A DNA stretch of 64,000 nt from Chrysogorgia sp. JL179-B06 (GCA_035772405.1 JAYKKM010000377.1:124001-188000); one strand, 5' to 3'. Numbered from the stretch's first letter, positions 60,101 to 61,657 are shown. Notes: generated by a model from the letters alone, not told the origin. Numbers and translations are program-made.

Positions 60101-60964
60101 TGATGATGATGATGTTACATGAAGAATCGGAAAAAGATCAAGATAGTGACTCTGACTGATTGACATAATTATTGTATCGGCACACGATATTTCTTTCTTA
60201 CATATTCTTTAATATTTGAGTGAGTCATGCTTTGGAAATATACATTACATTTTTTTTCTACCCAACCTTTGAGTTGGTTTGTTTTTTATTTACCCAACCT
60301 TTGACTTACTCAAAATTTGGTTTACCCAACCATTTTCTCTTCGGTGCCACCCCCCATTTTTAATAATGACCGGTCCCTAAGTTATTAATTCCTTCTGGAT
60401 GTCTCAGATTAAGATACCGCGTATATTGTCCTAATCGGTACATCGAACCAACACTTCTTACAAGTAAAAGGGGGATACCTTACCTTGAACGTCAGGTCTA
60501 TAAGAAGAGCATAGGTACGAGACCTACAAGAAGAGCCTTCGTGGATGTATAGATACCGTATATTATTGTACAAATCAGTAATGAAATCGGTACATCGAAC
60601 GAATTACACTTTAGTCTTTAGACCTAAATTTCTTTATTACAATACGAATACGAATCACGTATTAACCGAGCCTATATGAAAGATTGGGCGAGCTCCGAGC
60701 AAAGGCCCTGGGTAAGGGTTGATGAATTCTCACAATTGCACTGTAAGCTTGGGCGGCTGTATTATTCGGTTTCAGACGCTGATGACATAATCGTCTACTG
60801 TTCCAGTAGACACACAAAGGTACACTATGGTAATTTTCGGTTGATTGTAATGATGCGATAGCTGCACCTTCATCTTTCCTACTAGGAACATGTATTTCGA
60901 GTTCTCTCTTACCCTTTGGTGTTTTGATCACGTTTCTTCAGCATATGAACTTTTGCATCCATGT
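9001..60964 (-). CDS. Uncharacterised 18-exon coiled-coil protein gene (assembled model)
   Basis: Exons in coding order: 60913-60964, 57703-57737, 56772-56897, 54862-54934, 51711-51741, 48077-48181, 45046-45135, 43963-44073, 41758-41814, 40679-40867, 38354-38830, 35250-35429, 34751-34805, 28992-29098, 23693-24947, 23349-23392, 9746-9993, 9001-9199. Every junction uses GT-AG and keeps frame, including phase 1 and 2 joins. From the ATG in the first listed exon the open frame is about 1,144 residues. Residues 1-290 are charged and look like coiled coil, with Cys245/Cys248 (CPKC). Residues 290-450 are acidic, 563-760 are Ser/Thr/Pro-rich, and 760-1144 hold basic, conserved-looking blocks. No signal peptide or membrane segment is seen. 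I do not recognise the family and assign no function. A cytoskeletal, ciliary or scaffold role would be a guess from composition only. The 3' end continues below 9001 and was not found; additional 5' exons are possible. Confidence 0.8.
9449..9540 (+). mobile_element. tRNA-derived SINE
   Basis: The head GGCCTCCGTAGCTCAGTGG contains a good A box, and GGGTTCAATTCC is a good B box. The acceptor and D stems do not pair properly, so this is not a functional tRNA. The SINE body continues past 9522. Confidence 0.65.
9746..9993 (-). CDS. Long gene, exon 17
   Basis: Acceptor TTCTCATCAATTACAG and donor AATAG|GTGAGG. It reads ISLPSILNNEPKPEPPVL, KKKTRRQARCEKEQRFKEL, FSQFGRRKPMYRPAMRQF and so on to NILANEN. 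It leaves AG, which joins A of exon 18 to Arg. The basic Arg/Lys-rich composition contrasts with the acidic exon 11. Confidence 0.85.
10704..10885 (-). mobile_element. Penelope-like element terminal fragment
   Basis: From AAATGGTTTGAACCTAGGAG through TGAAGTTGATCGTCCAGGT to AGAGTCAAGTAAAGCGTG it matches the terminus of the Penelope-like element at 48665-48830. No coding sequence remains. Confidence 0.65.
10802..10840 (-). ncRNA. Hammerhead-ribozyme-like core (candidate)
   Basis: On the minus strand CTGAAGA (CUGANGA box) is followed by one extra base and then a stem II of GACCGCC/GGCCGTC with one mismatch. Next come GAAA, a tiny stem III (AC...GT) and the cleavage-type triplet GTC. Penelope-like elements are known to carry hammerhead motifs with very short stem III. 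Stem I pairing is poor by eye and the extra base after the box is non-canonical, so activity is unproven. Confidence 0.5.
12038..12141. repeat. Foldback sequence
   Basis: AACCTCGTATTAACTTCGT is mirrored at the right by CGGTTAATACGAAGTTATT, with repeated CAGACCTCGC words between. Non-coding. Confidence 0.55.
12370..12514. repeat. Foldback sequence
   Basis: AGATCAAACACTCGTTTG is answered by CAAACTCGTGTTTGATCT. The inner arms GTGTTTCATCAGGGG / CCCCTGATAAAAAACAC and a central CTCGGGCTACGCCCTCGG also pair. The same GGGCTACGCCC centre appears in the palindrome at 46392-46472. Confidence 0.65.
13163..13771. mobile_element. Foldback element, TTTAAAGAGTGAGTGTCA family, copy 1
   Basis: GTCAGGGTAGTGCTTTGCGC at 13163 has an exact inverted match ending at 13757. 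The right end continues into GACACTCACTCTTTAA, the tip of the element at 27416-27859. The left tip is missing, so the copy is truncated there. Confidence 0.7.
14288..14407. repeat. Nested palindrome
   Basis: CTATTTAACAATTAGTCACT pairs with AGGTGACTAATTGTTTTAG. Within it TATCGTTGAATATTTACC pairs with GTAAATATAACGATA around a GCCGCGAAGCGGC centre. Outer TGGATTTCGATTA (14118) / TAATCGAAATCCA (14875) suggest a larger element of about 770 bp. Confidence 0.6.
15349..15487. repeat. Short inverted-repeat element
   Basis: CCATTACTAAGGGACCA at the left and TGGTCCCTTAGTAATGG at the right are exact inverted repeats around about 105 bp of AT-rich sequence. Small MITE-like. Confidence 0.65.
15693..16406. 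mobile_element. Foldback element in TTAA, TTAAAGTGC group
   Basis: TTAAAGTGCCTCTACAGCCC at the left and GGGCTGTATAGGCACTTTAA at the right are inverted. They continue through TTTTTTAGTTATCTG / CAGATAACTAAAAAA and AACTTTTCGTTT / AAACGAAAAGT. About 714 bp, non-coding. Confidence 0.85.
16407..17336. other. Unassigned intronic sequence
   Basis: AT-rich with TATTTAT runs near 16620-16650. Small open frames on both strands (16805-17133) lack splice support or recognisable motifs. I see nothing I can name. Confidence 0.4.
17337..18775 (-). mobile_element. 5'-truncated CR1/L2-type LINE with RT remnant
   Basis: The minus-strand frame 17546-18768 encodes a reverse transcriptase that enters at NSTETALLKVKNDIL. 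It has LLDLSSAFDT (motif A), GVPQGSCLGPLLF (motif B) and CYADDTQLYV (motif C, YADD at residues 121-124 of the frame). The LINE C-terminal region follows with LRDLHWLPIRTRVNFK and APKLWNSLPKDLR to a stop at 17546. Endonuclease and N-terminal RT are missing. The 3' end is an (ATTC)n tail at about 17337-17357. Typical dead-on-arrival 5' truncation. The frame itself is uninterrupted, implying a fairly recent insertion. Confidence 0.92.
19017..19480 (+). mobile_element. LINE reverse-transcriptase C-terminal fragment
   Basis: It reads RPVLEYACPVWHFSL, then RHAVRIIHPHLTYSQGLREL, LLTLFDRRESLCRSFYQEI. This is the thumb/C-terminal pattern (RPVLEYASPVWH...RAxRII) of LINE ORF2 proteins. Downstream homology continues in shifted frames, so it is a decayed fragment of a lineage different from the LINE at 31.5 kb. 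Confidence 0.75.
20027..20463. mobile_element. Foldback MITE in TTAA (GGGGAACTGTACC family)
   Basis: TTAAGGGGAACTGTACCC at the left is answered by GGGTACAGTTCCCCTTTAA. Arms of about 180 bp pair almost throughout (for example GCCGCCATTTTCGAGTTTG with CAAACTCGAAAATGGCGGTG). A half copy lies at 36046-36262. Confidence 0.88.
21960..22052 (+). mobile_element. Retroelement 3'-end-like segment
   Basis: AACGGGA...TCCCGTT forms a stem enclosing AGGCGCCTCGCATGGG. It is followed by an A/T tail ending AATAAAAAAAA. Hairpin plus A tail suggests a LINE or SINE 3' end; no coding part was found. Confidence 0.4.
22083..22410. repeat. Three tandem copies of an AT-rich unit of roughly 110-125 bp
   Basis: AATGATTTGAGAAATAGTTT, then ACATCGGTAAAATGTTTCC and ATATAATAAATAAATTATT recur three times with few substitutions. 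They are separated by variable ATTAATTA runs. The first copy reads GATATAG instead of GAAATAG. Confidence 0.85.
22582..23246. mobile_element. Foldback element in TTAA, TTAAAGTGC group
   Basis: TTAAAGTGCCTATATGTAAC at the left, GTTGCATATAGGCACTTTAA at the right. Arms continue through GAAATTTCCAAGTTGGA / CCAACTTGAAAATTTC and CTTTCGACTGTGAAA / TTTCACAATCGAAAG. About 665 bp. It ends about 100 bp from exon 16. Confidence 0.85.
23349..23392 (-). CDS. Long gene, exon 16 (44 nt)
   Basis: Acceptor TTTTAATTAG and a strong donor CGTCAG|GTAAGTGT. Two bases complete a Val codon with the G left by exon 15, then LRTTCDLFTQQRRQ, ending in phase 0. The next exon found, 13.4 kb downstream, also starts in phase 0. 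Confidence 0.75.
23693..24947 (-). CDS. Long gene, exon 15 (largest, 1,255 nt)
   Basis: Acceptor CATCTCTTTGCAG and donor TGGAAG|GTACTT. It starts GYSDSTSKRKKSIFVRLLEG. A Ser/Thr/Pro-rich linker follows, with the octapeptide DKPSPHLP repeated twice in tandem (about 24684-24736). The C-terminal half contains RVRRKSLFGHKDVLEKFAGG, HHPRPKIGRYRPSLHPFIG and NISFRKAFLSLGLMHLRGEG. These blocks look structured and conserved but I cannot name a domain. It ends in phase 1. Confidence 0.9.
24992..25482. mobile_element. TIR element with 7-bp target duplication, copy 1
   Basis: The left tip CATGGATAATAAAAAGACTG and right tip CAGTCTTTCTACTATCGATCCATG form roughly 33-bp inverted repeats ending ...GGAAACTA. 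The element is bracketed by an exact GTAAGAC at 24985-24991 and 25483-25489. A copy with the same interior lies at 37165-37693. The reading frame at 25063-25404 is shared with that copy and belongs to the element, not to the host gene. It sits about 40 bp upstream of the exon 15 acceptor. Confidence 0.9.
25571..25660. repeat. Short palindrome
   Basis: GGAAAATTAGTGATTAAA at the left pairs with TTTAATCACTAATTTCCC at the right, with CCGAGAG / CTCCGTG-like words between. Immediately left of the larger 25697-27277 element. Confidence 0.55.
25697..27277. mobile_element. 1.58 kb long-TIR element in TTAA, TTAAAGTGC group
   Basis: TTAAAGTGCGTATAACGTC at the left is mirrored by GACGTTATATGCACTTTAA. 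TIRs run at least 180 bp, including CCTTGTTCAAATCCTCTC, AAGTATTTCC and GCCGGGAGAAAAG blocks. The interior carries no transposase I can recognise, so it is non-autonomous. Confidence 0.82.
27416..27859. mobile_element. Foldback element, TTTAAAGAGTGAGTGTCA family, copy 2
   Basis: TTAAAGAGTGAGTGTCA at the left, TGACACTCACTCTTTAA at the right, TTAA at both tips. The interior shows GCATTGCGCG like copy 1 at 13163. The frames at 27371-27724 lie inside and are not supported as a gene. Confidence 0.8.
28141..28400. mobile_element. Short TIR element
   Basis: ATGGGCTTGTTTCATCCCC at the left and GGGGTGAAACAAGCCCAT at the right. The interior has repeated GCGGTAGAGGG and CATTACCCCCT words. Non-coding. 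Confidence 0.75.
28992..29098 (-). CDS. Long gene, exon 14
   Basis: Acceptor TTTTTATTAG and donor GCGCAG|GTTTGG. After the split Asp it reads RSRKVYPSGPQIEQQLNS, then RQDFFDELRSRKDDSAQ. It ends in phase 0 into exon 15. Confidence 0.8.
29217..29286 (-). mobile_element. tRNA-derived SINE or tRNA pseudogene
   Basis: The minus strand shows TAGCTCAGTGGTTAGAGC (A box with a paired D arm) and TGCTGGTTCGATCTGGGG (B box/T arm). The acceptor stem does not close. SINE head or pseudogene. A single CAGGGGCGCAACTAG hAT-like tip lies just beyond, at 29296. Confidence 0.6.
30123..30306. mobile_element. Foldback MITE, AATAGAC family, copy 2
   Basis: AATAGACTTTACCATTATG at the left and CATAATGGGTAAGGTCTATT at the right. 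The internal arms match the copy at 6016-6224 in inverse order (GGTAGTAGTACTAATAG and ACATTAACATAAC words shared). Confidence 0.75.
30338..30818. mobile_element. Foldback MITE in TTAA (TTAAAGGACATTGGC family)
   Basis: TTAAAGGACATTGGCAAC at the left, GTTGCCAATGTCCCTTAA at the right. Arms of about 170 bp pair closely, for example AAACTGATATATTTCAAAAA with its inverse. The ACATTGGCAACAAAAAATAAG word at 3290 is a stray fragment of the same family. Confidence 0.85.
31043..31215 (-). repeat. Left inverted repeat bracketing the LINE
   Basis: From AATCAGACATAGTTTGATGC to GATGATGACGTTATCTATT it is the inverse of 34515-34693 with few differences. It includes a shared block of TATTTATACCCTCATAGAACC type. 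It contains the hammerhead-like core at 31111-31150. Confidence 0.85.
31111..31150 (-). ncRNA. Hammerhead-ribozyme-like core (best copy)
   Basis: The minus strand reads CTGATGA, one extra A, stem II GACAC/GTGTC around a 9-nt loop, GAAA, stem III AC/GT around GTTCG, then GTC. All core boxes are intact. Stem I is weak by inspection and the extra base after the box is unusual, so this is a structural candidate only. Confidence 0.55.
31216..31485 (+). other. Rearranged 5' flank of the LINE
   Basis: Two internal inverted matches are visible. AACAAGATGCAAATAAGCTTC (31218 on) reappears inverted near 31360-31381. CAATGTGAGTAGCGATTTT (about 31424-31443) is the inverse of the last codons of the LINE ORF at 34287-34305. 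No ORF1 is present. Confidence 0.6.
31420..34514 (+). mobile_element. Non-LTR retrotransposon (CR1/Jockey-group LINE), ORF intact
   Basis: It consists of an APE-endonuclease plus reverse transcriptase ORF (31486-34311), a 3' UTR with a conserved-looking hairpin (CCCCTCGTGGAAATC...GGTTGACGGGG), TTTAAATAAAGTTTTTC and a (CTAT)n tail at about 34499-34514. ORF1 is absent. It lies in the intron between exons 13 and 14 of the long host gene, opposite in strand. The flanking inverted repeats begin right at the tail. Confidence 0.9.
31486..34311 (+). CDS. LINE ORF2-type endonuclease/reverse transcriptase, 941 codons
   Basis: It copies its own RNA into nicked target DNA. The N-terminal apurinic endonuclease domain (about 1-225) shows FNETRLD with Glu32, GDLNCD (Asp137, Asn139) and SDHS (Asp206, His207). 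The RT domain (about 460-730) shows NKATGVDKI, NYRPISVLP, LIDMKKAFDTVDH (Asp578), GVPQGSILGPLFF (636-) and FADDTN (Asp667, Asp668). The C-terminal LINE region has VRPYFDYCCEVWDVFG and YLWNSIPKEIRES. All catalytic residues I can check are present and there is no stop or frameshift. Frame continues upstream of the ATG only to a stop near 31430. Length fits an ORF2-type protein lacking RNase H. Confidence 0.93.
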   Translation: MAFLNIVSLPKKIDEIRYSMSNKFIDLIAFNETRLDLSITDNLIHLNDYDIIRNDRSRNGGGVCIYLRSSINYIIRQDLIPSELEAVCVEIIKPHSKPFLVTTVYRPPNASSEFFDHFEKLIKAIDDENKEIYILGDLNCDMLKTDKDSNVPTKKIKSLYELYQLSQLINEATRVTMTTSSLIDHIVTNTPEKISDYGVIHTGISDHSLVFAIRKISVIKKQENKVEIRNMKKFDHQNFIEDLMRQPWENVYFFAEDPNAMWEIWKKLFLEVLDKHAPLQHKKIRTKKVPWITSAIKELINTRDRLKRKAIITNLEIDWLNYKTTRNKVNIQLRNAKKDYYSTKIAGQKCNPKEAWKTINNVLGRQSKPTVVNELKLGENSLTNAKDIAEGFNDYFSNIGPNLASKIDTSNFNFETYVENAKSEFTAFQLVTVRNVYHMLHGLSSNKATGVDKISCKIIKLAAPAISDSLTYIFNQAITLSFFPDEWKTARVIPLYKNGQRNVPGNYRPISVLPAISKIMERILYDQLYNYLTKFGLLSDCQFGFRKFHSTATALLDCTNDWYMNLDRKMFNLVVLIDMKKAFDTVDHQILLRKLELYGVKGQALSFLKSYLSNRSQKCQIQGSISSEKLIKCGVPQGSILGPLFFLLYINDLPQCLYKTKPRLFADDTNLTASGDSITDLEAAVNSDLESLRKWLIANKLSLNVAKTEFMLIGSKQLIKSISNLQLNVKIENESVKQVYESKTLGVTIDQHLSWKSNTENICKKITSGISALRRLKEVADKQTLLSVYNAIVRPYFDYCCEVWDVFGETQSKRLQKLQNRAARIIMNMSNDTDHSVALQALGWKPLKTERKKAKAKIMYKLLNKMGPKSLTNLFTYKGEMTSYKLRNISSSLCLPQPRTNNMKKSFMYDGAYLWNSIPKEIRESKSLSSFRKKIATHIDN
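34515..34693 (+). repeat. Right inverted repeat bracketing the LINE
   Basis: Inverse of 31043-31215, starting TAGATAACGTCATCATCGG and ending AACTATGTCTGATT. It contains a degenerate hammerhead-like core at 34582-34621 and ends about 57 bp from exon 13. Confidence 0.85.
34582..34621 (+). ncRNA. Degenerate hammerhead-like core
   Basis: The box CTGACAA has lost its conserved G. Stem II is GACAC/GTATC around TAGATTGGA, then GAAAC, GTTGG and GTC. Same layout as 31111-31150 but the core is mutated, so it is probably inactive. Confidence 0.4.
34751..34805 (-). CDS. Long gene, exon 13
   Basis: Acceptor AGTTAAATCAG and donor GACG|GTAAATG. It reads LGDDIGDLLENRCDMGGD and leaves G, completed by AC in exon 14 to Asp. 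Confidence 0.8.
35250..35429 (-). CDS. Long gene, exon 12
   Basis: Acceptor CGCATTTTAG. The donor ATG|GTATTG is weak but is the only choice that keeps the frame into exon 13. Exactly 60 codons, starting MIQTDCDFEEFNLLTRGK and ending ENECIDSWRAM. The start Met here could serve an internal promoter, but exon 11 joins in frame. Confidence 0.7.
35666..36045. mobile_element. Truncated foldback element (TTAAAGTGCCCCTAACC family), copy 1
   Basis: It starts TTAAAGTGCCCCTAACCTC and shares TTGTCTTATTTGGAAGAAC, AGATATATCAGTTTGTTTGA and the AACACGCACACGTGTTATTC centre with the full copy at 42615-43101. The right tip is lost at the junction with the next element. Confidence 0.75.
36046..36262. mobile_element. 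Half copy of the GGGGAACTGTACC foldback family
   Basis: GTTAATAATATGACGATATC, CATTCTTGTATTTTATGCTTC and CGCCGCCATTTTAGAGTTTG match one arm of 20027-20463. The outer tips are missing. It is fused directly to the preceding truncated element. Confidence 0.65.
36821..36936. mobile_element. Harbinger-type MITE (TAA target), copy 1
   Basis: GGCTGCGTTGACACTAC at the left and GTGTAAACGCAGCC at the right are flanked by TAA on both sides. The 3-bp TWA target is the PIF/Harbinger signature. Almost fully palindromic (AGCAAAAGTGACCGGATTC / GAATCCGATTACTTTTGCT). Confidence 0.85.
37165..37693. mobile_element. TIR element with 7-bp target duplication, copy 2
   Basis: CATGGATAATAGAAAGACTG at the left and CAGTCTTTCTACTATCCATG at the right. 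Interior homologous to 24992-25482. Flanks ATTGAAT (37158-37164) and AATGAAT (37694-37700) agree at 6 of 7 bases. Confidence 0.88.
37856..38333. mobile_element. Foldback MITE in TTAA (TTAAAGGGATATGG family)
   Basis: TTAAAGGGATATGGTAATAC at the left and ATTGCCATATCCCTTTAA at the right. Arms pair through GGATTACCCT/AGGGTAATCC and ATCACTAATTTC. It ends about 20 bp inside the intron after exon 11. Confidence 0.85.
38354..38830 (-). CDS. Long gene, exon 11 (acidic)
   Basis: Acceptor TATTTTACAG and donor AACAAG|GTGAGTTTTC. Phase 0/0, 159 codons. It opens ELARMKIKFASAGQTLTSYV, followed by a lysine-rich patch (KKEKGKNKQ) and then a long Glu/Asp-rich, low-complexity stretch. A foldback element lies about 20 bp inside the following intron. 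Confidence 0.85.
38831..40678 (-). other. Intron 10-11, no element recognised
   Basis: 1.85 kb of AT-rich sequence with repeated GATGACGTCA-like words near 39470-39490 and 39755-39775. The frames at 39746-40289 have no family resemblance or splice support. Confidence 0.4.
40679..40867 (-). CDS. Long gene, exon 10 with CxxC
   Basis: Acceptor CTCTTTTTCAG and donor GTAGTG|GTAAGAG. Phase 0/0. It begins EHEISDLKTLLTVGEG, then FCPKCIEM (two cysteines with zinc-knuckle-like spacing but no second pair nearby), then a coil IYIFEKKLRENESKLESAVV. Confidence 0.85.
41758..41814 (-). CDS. Long gene, exon 9
   Basis: Acceptor GTTGTTTAG and donor AAAAG|GTATCT. Phase 0/0, 19 codons: EKRKIEEDMTKLSGALVQK, a coiled-coil segment continuous with exons 8 and 10. 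Confidence 0.8.
41881..42207. mobile_element. Foldback MITE in TTAA (TTAAAGGTGCCGTCC family)
   Basis: TTAAAGGTGCCGTCCAGTCC at the left and GGACTGGACAGCACCTTTAA at the right. Arms include TTCTGCGCATG / CATGCGCAGAA. 327 bp, about 67 bp upstream of the exon 9 acceptor. Confidence 0.88.
42615..43101. mobile_element. Foldback MITE in TTAA (TTAAAGTGCCCCTAACC family), full copy
   Basis: TTAAAATGCCCCTAACCTC at the left and GAGGTTATGGGCACTTTAA at the right. Arms of about 200 bp around an ACACGCGTGCGTGTTTC centre. The frame at 42794-43027 is internal to the repeat. Confidence 0.88.
43963..44073 (-). CDS. Long gene, exon 8
   Basis: Acceptor GATTGTTTAG and donor GAGGAG|GTAAAG. Phase 0/0. It reads LSTVMRRRFTLTESSMKEG then VVEFQLKDARRKAQELEE, again coil-like. 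A foldback element begins only about 36 bp upstream of its acceptor. Confidence 0.8.
44110..44881. mobile_element. 772-bp near-perfect palindrome in TTAA, TTAAAGTGC group
   Basis: TTAAAGTGCCTATGCAACG at the left and CATAGGTACTTTAA at the right. Arms of about 340 bp pair nearly base for base, including GGTTGCCATAGCAACACGC / GCGTGTTGCTATGGCAACC, around a loop at about 44455-44570. It fills most of the intron between exons 7 and 8. Confidence 0.92.
45046..45135 (-). CDS. Long gene, exon 7
   Basis: Acceptor TGTTTATAG and donor GAAGAA|GTAATT. Phase 0/0. It reads YIEEIMKKHKEANGDIVISF then EDTEDDGQEE, with the coil turning into an acidic tail. Confidence 0.8.
45600..45662 (-). mobile_element. tRNA-derived SINE, minus copy (5' part missing)
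   Basis: The minus strand reads GTAGAGCACCGATGCG, then TTTATTCGGAGACC and CTCGGGTTCGATTCCCGG, an excellent B box/T arm. GTTGGGGCAGTCAAATTT follows as SINE body. The D-arm half is lost. Confidence 0.75.
45745..45848 (+). mobile_element. tRNA-derived SINE, plus copy
   Basis: GTCTCAA pairs with TTGGGGC as an acceptor stem (with G-U pairs). GTTCAGTGGTTAGAGC is the D arm, CCGA/TCGG part of the anticodon stem and GGGTTCCATTC the B box. The 3' body GTCAAATTTTCATATAC...TTTGACCATA is shared with the minus copy, which makes it a SINE rather than a plain tRNA. Confidence 0.75.
45879..45914 (-). ncRNA. Hammerhead-like motif, weak
   Basis: On the minus strand CTGAAGA is followed by TGGACATATCGGCCGGTT, GAAAAC, GTTA and ATT. 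Same order of boxes as the better copies, but stem II is poor and GAAA carries an extra A. Probably a decayed Penelope terminal fragment. Confidence 0.3.
46392..46472. repeat. Palindrome with GGGCTACGCCC centre
   Basis: GTGTTTTATCAGATATAAAA at the left pairs with TTTTATATCTGATAAAACAC at the right around CTCGGGCTACGCCCTCG. Confidence 0.75.
46482..46959. mobile_element. Foldback element with subterminal tandem repeats
   Basis: ATGAGGTGCCATTGCCGCC at the left and GGCGGGAATGGCACCTCAT at the right. The right arm carries about seven tandem copies of a 17-20 bp unit GTAGGCTGCATTTTATAAA; the left arm has two in inverse. A central palindrome CCCCCTAATTTACTGCTTAC and GGTTAGGATCTTTGTTGTTT pairs around 46560-46720. 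Confidence 0.85.
48077..48181 (-). CDS. Long gene, exon 6
   Basis: Acceptor TTTTATTTAG and donor AAGCAG|GTACTG. Phase 0 at both ends. It reads ANNKLKQSNDKLLIQNRS then LEDKLKHKRNEVTKCKQ, a strong coiled-coil heptad pattern. Confidence 0.85.
48395..48664 (+). repeat. Purine-rich minisatellite, left part
   Basis: Repeats of a GAGGATAACAAGGAG-like unit (about 12-18 bp, no C in the consensus). It shares its consensus with 50470-51290 on the other side of the Penelope-like element. GTAAATGGTTTAAACCCA, the Penelope tip, appears once extra at 48527-48544. Confidence 0.8.
48665..50465 (-). mobile_element. Penelope-like retroelement, decayed (RT and GIY-YIG remnants)
   Basis: Minus strand. The frame 49906-50190 reads PRPPKLYALPKLHKPQIRMR then PIVSFCGSPTYELSKYL, the diagnostic Penelope RT block. 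Further downstream (about 49340-49200) comes PNIKGTSETIARILR. Near 49110-48990, NGDRTNHIAEHRVQTKYNID then WDSAKCII matches the GIY-YIG endonuclease tail of canonical Penelope elements. Frames are broken by stops and shifts. The 3' terminus (48665-48830) includes a hammerhead-like motif and matches the fragment at 10704-10885. Confidence 0.88.
48756..48794 (-). ncRNA. Hammerhead-like core in Penelope terminus, degenerate
   Basis: The minus strand has CTAAAGA (box mutated at G), a TGACCGCCGG.../...TTCGTC stem II, GAAAC, GTCA and GTC. Homologous to 10802-10840 but with the box broken. Confidence 0.4.
50470..51290 (+). repeat. Purine-rich minisatellite, right part
   Basis: About 800 bp of degenerate GAGGATAACAAGAAGGGTGA repeats, grading from 18-24 bp periodicity near 50730-50880 into looser AATGAGGATAACAA units. 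Open frames on both strands here are low-complexity artefacts. Confidence 0.85.
51711..51741 (-). CDS. Long gene, exon 5 (31-nt micro-exon)
   Basis: Acceptor CAATTTAG and donor CGAG|GTATTA. One base completes the split Lys codon, followed by QKEMLANANE in phase 0. Only this frame of the three fits both neighbours, which is good support for so short an exon. Confidence 0.75.
51940..52665 (+). mobile_element. 5'-truncated LINE, C-terminal RT region and 3' end
   Basis: It reads LKWNSHISNITAKGNRTLGF, LVRPQLEYCCSIWVDP, VQRRAARWTLSRF, LGWRSPEKRRCDARLILLYK and INQWNSIPPD. This is the connection and C-terminal pattern of CR1/L2-group LINEs. The catalytic RT core is missing. The 3' end has CTGACCCCGGCAAGTAATCC...GGGGTTTGCTG and a (GATA)n tail. 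Confidence 0.9.
52666..54861 (-). other. Intron 4-5, mostly unassigned
   Basis: The right part of this intron is AT-rich with no recognised gene. A fragment of the CAGACC...GGCAAAT dispersed repeat lies near 54380-54490. The frame at 53812-54003 has hydrophobic segments but no splice or homology support. Confidence 0.4.
54862..54934 (-). CDS. Long gene, exon 4
   Basis: Acceptor TTGTATTCCTAG and donor GGAAA|GTACGG. It reads KEALEFELQKIMSILSQQND then EIG, a clear coiled-coil segment, and ends with AA. The next exon begins with A, restoring Lys. Confidence 0.8.
55159..56316 (+). mobile_element. hAT transposon remnant with perfect 8-bp target duplication
   Basis: CAGGGGCGGATTAAGGACC at the left and GGTTAATCCGCCCCTG at the right are the inverted tips. 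CAAATCTG flanks both sides (55151-55158 and 56317-56324). Inside, on the plus strand, the hAT C-terminal dimerisation region is visible in broken frames: GFLARLEDLNEQELQQAAEQ, FPNVEITLRIYL, and after a shift near 55880 KNELRSTMAQKRMSVLSLMS then IESDILRKV. The N-terminal zinc finger and catalytic core are deleted. AATAAAGTATG at 56198 may be its poly(A) signal. A MITE is nested at 55982-56091. Confidence 0.93.
55982..56091. mobile_element. Harbinger-type MITE (TAA target), copy 2, nested in hAT
   Basis: GGCTGCGTTTACACTAGAGC at the left and GCTCTAGTGTAAACGCAGCC at the right are a perfect inverted repeat of at least 20 bp, flanked by TAA on both sides. Same family as 36821-36936. It sits just after the hAT codons ILRKVLT. 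Confidence 0.92.
56772..56897 (-). CDS. Long gene, exon 3
   Basis: Acceptor TTTCTATTTAG and donor GGAG|GTAAC. It reads KPESNKDKPELTSS, then DKLDAWKYAADEIVELLHT, then VRQQSEG. The AWKYAADEIVELL stretch has heptad-like spacing. The leftover G plus GT of the next exon gives Gly. Confidence 0.8.
56970..57490. repeat. Dispersed repeat, copy 2
   Basis: GTACAGACCGAGCGACGAAG and CCGAAGGCAAATACTTTACC, then TTTTGGTTCATTTTGTTC and GATGTTGCCGTTTACC, parallel 4290-4960 in order and orientation. The frame 57146-57490 is part of the repeat. Confidence 0.65.
57703..57737 (-). CDS. Long gene, exon 2 (35 nt)
   Basis: Acceptor GTTTTTAG and donor AATA|GTAAGTTT. It completes a Gly codon and reads ERKKQAKQKKN, very basic, leaving A. 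That A joins TG of the next exon to make Met. The small size and A-richness make it less certain than its neighbours. Confidence 0.6.
58274..59400. other. Intronic repeats: TCACATGTGA cluster and a LINE-like tail
   Basis: 58380-58440 matches 37017-37070 (ATGATGTGCGGAAATATGAA...TTTATTTCGA). 58755-58815 has repeated TCACATGTGATCACATGTGA-type palindromes. 59190-59250 has TTTTTTGTACAGCTGTAACGG, AATAAAGTT and a TTATCCTATCTTA tail like a LINE 3' end. No gene seen. Confidence 0.5.
59985..60116 (+). repeat. (GATGATGTT)n microsatellite
   Basis: Trinucleotide GAT repeats interrupted regularly by GTT over about 130 bp. The minus-strand serine-rich frame through it is an artefact. Confidence 0.9.
60913..60964 (-). 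CDS. Long gene, exon 1 of model (possible start exon)
   Basis: The acceptor AAATTTACAG precedes AC-ATG; the donor is AAAGG|GTAAGAG. It reads MDAKVHMLKKRDQNTK, with GG left over. The G completed by the next exon's A fits phase 2. The ATG may be internal rather than the true start, because the exon has an acceptor before it. Confidence 0.65.
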
Positions 60965-61657
60965 CTGTAAATTTATTTGATAGCCAACCAATAGTCTTTG
61001 TATAATCCCTATTATCAATATGATGTTAAATTATAGTTACATTTAACATTTAATTACAACCCTTTGCTGATTGGTTATATGATATGAAACTGATGATATC
61101 TGAGTATATATACATGAATAAATAAGAAAGCTGCTAAGTTCTCAAAAGAACTGGATATAGTATGAAAAAGAGAAATAAGAAAACTTTCATTATGTCGAAA
61201 AATATTTAATGGGTACTCCAGTCAAAATACAAGTTGAGTTCATATGAAGGATCTTAGTGGCTTTAGTTTATTTCTTTAGTTTATTTCGGCATTCAAATCA
61301 ATTAAGTTAAGAAGATATCACAAGTTGAAGTTGGAACGTTTGTCCAATTTCACCGCCATATTTGTTTCTCGAATATGACGTGCTTCTATCTCGTATACAG
61401 GATACCCTAGAACTTTAAAAATTTCATTTTTTCTTTTTTTACATATTTTTGTACCATAAGAATATATCTATCACCAGGAAAAATTTTAAACAAATAACTT
61501 TAAAATTGAACGAGGTTTTCGAGGTCTATAAGTTTTGCGGGAAAATTTGACAGCTCAGACGGAAGTCGAGTCAGCCGACAGTTTGTTAATTTCACATCAT
61601 AACACGCGATTTTCGACACGTCTTGCTTTCTGAACTCTCAATATCTTCATCGTTAAA

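Noticed and set aside
59918..60166. Serine-rich minus-strand frame
   Set aside because: Reading of a GAT/GTT microsatellite.
60490..60530. Strong donor TTCAAG|GTAAGG on the minus strand
   Set aside because: Neither the 14-nt nor the 40-nt exon implied keeps the reading frame between flanking exons.
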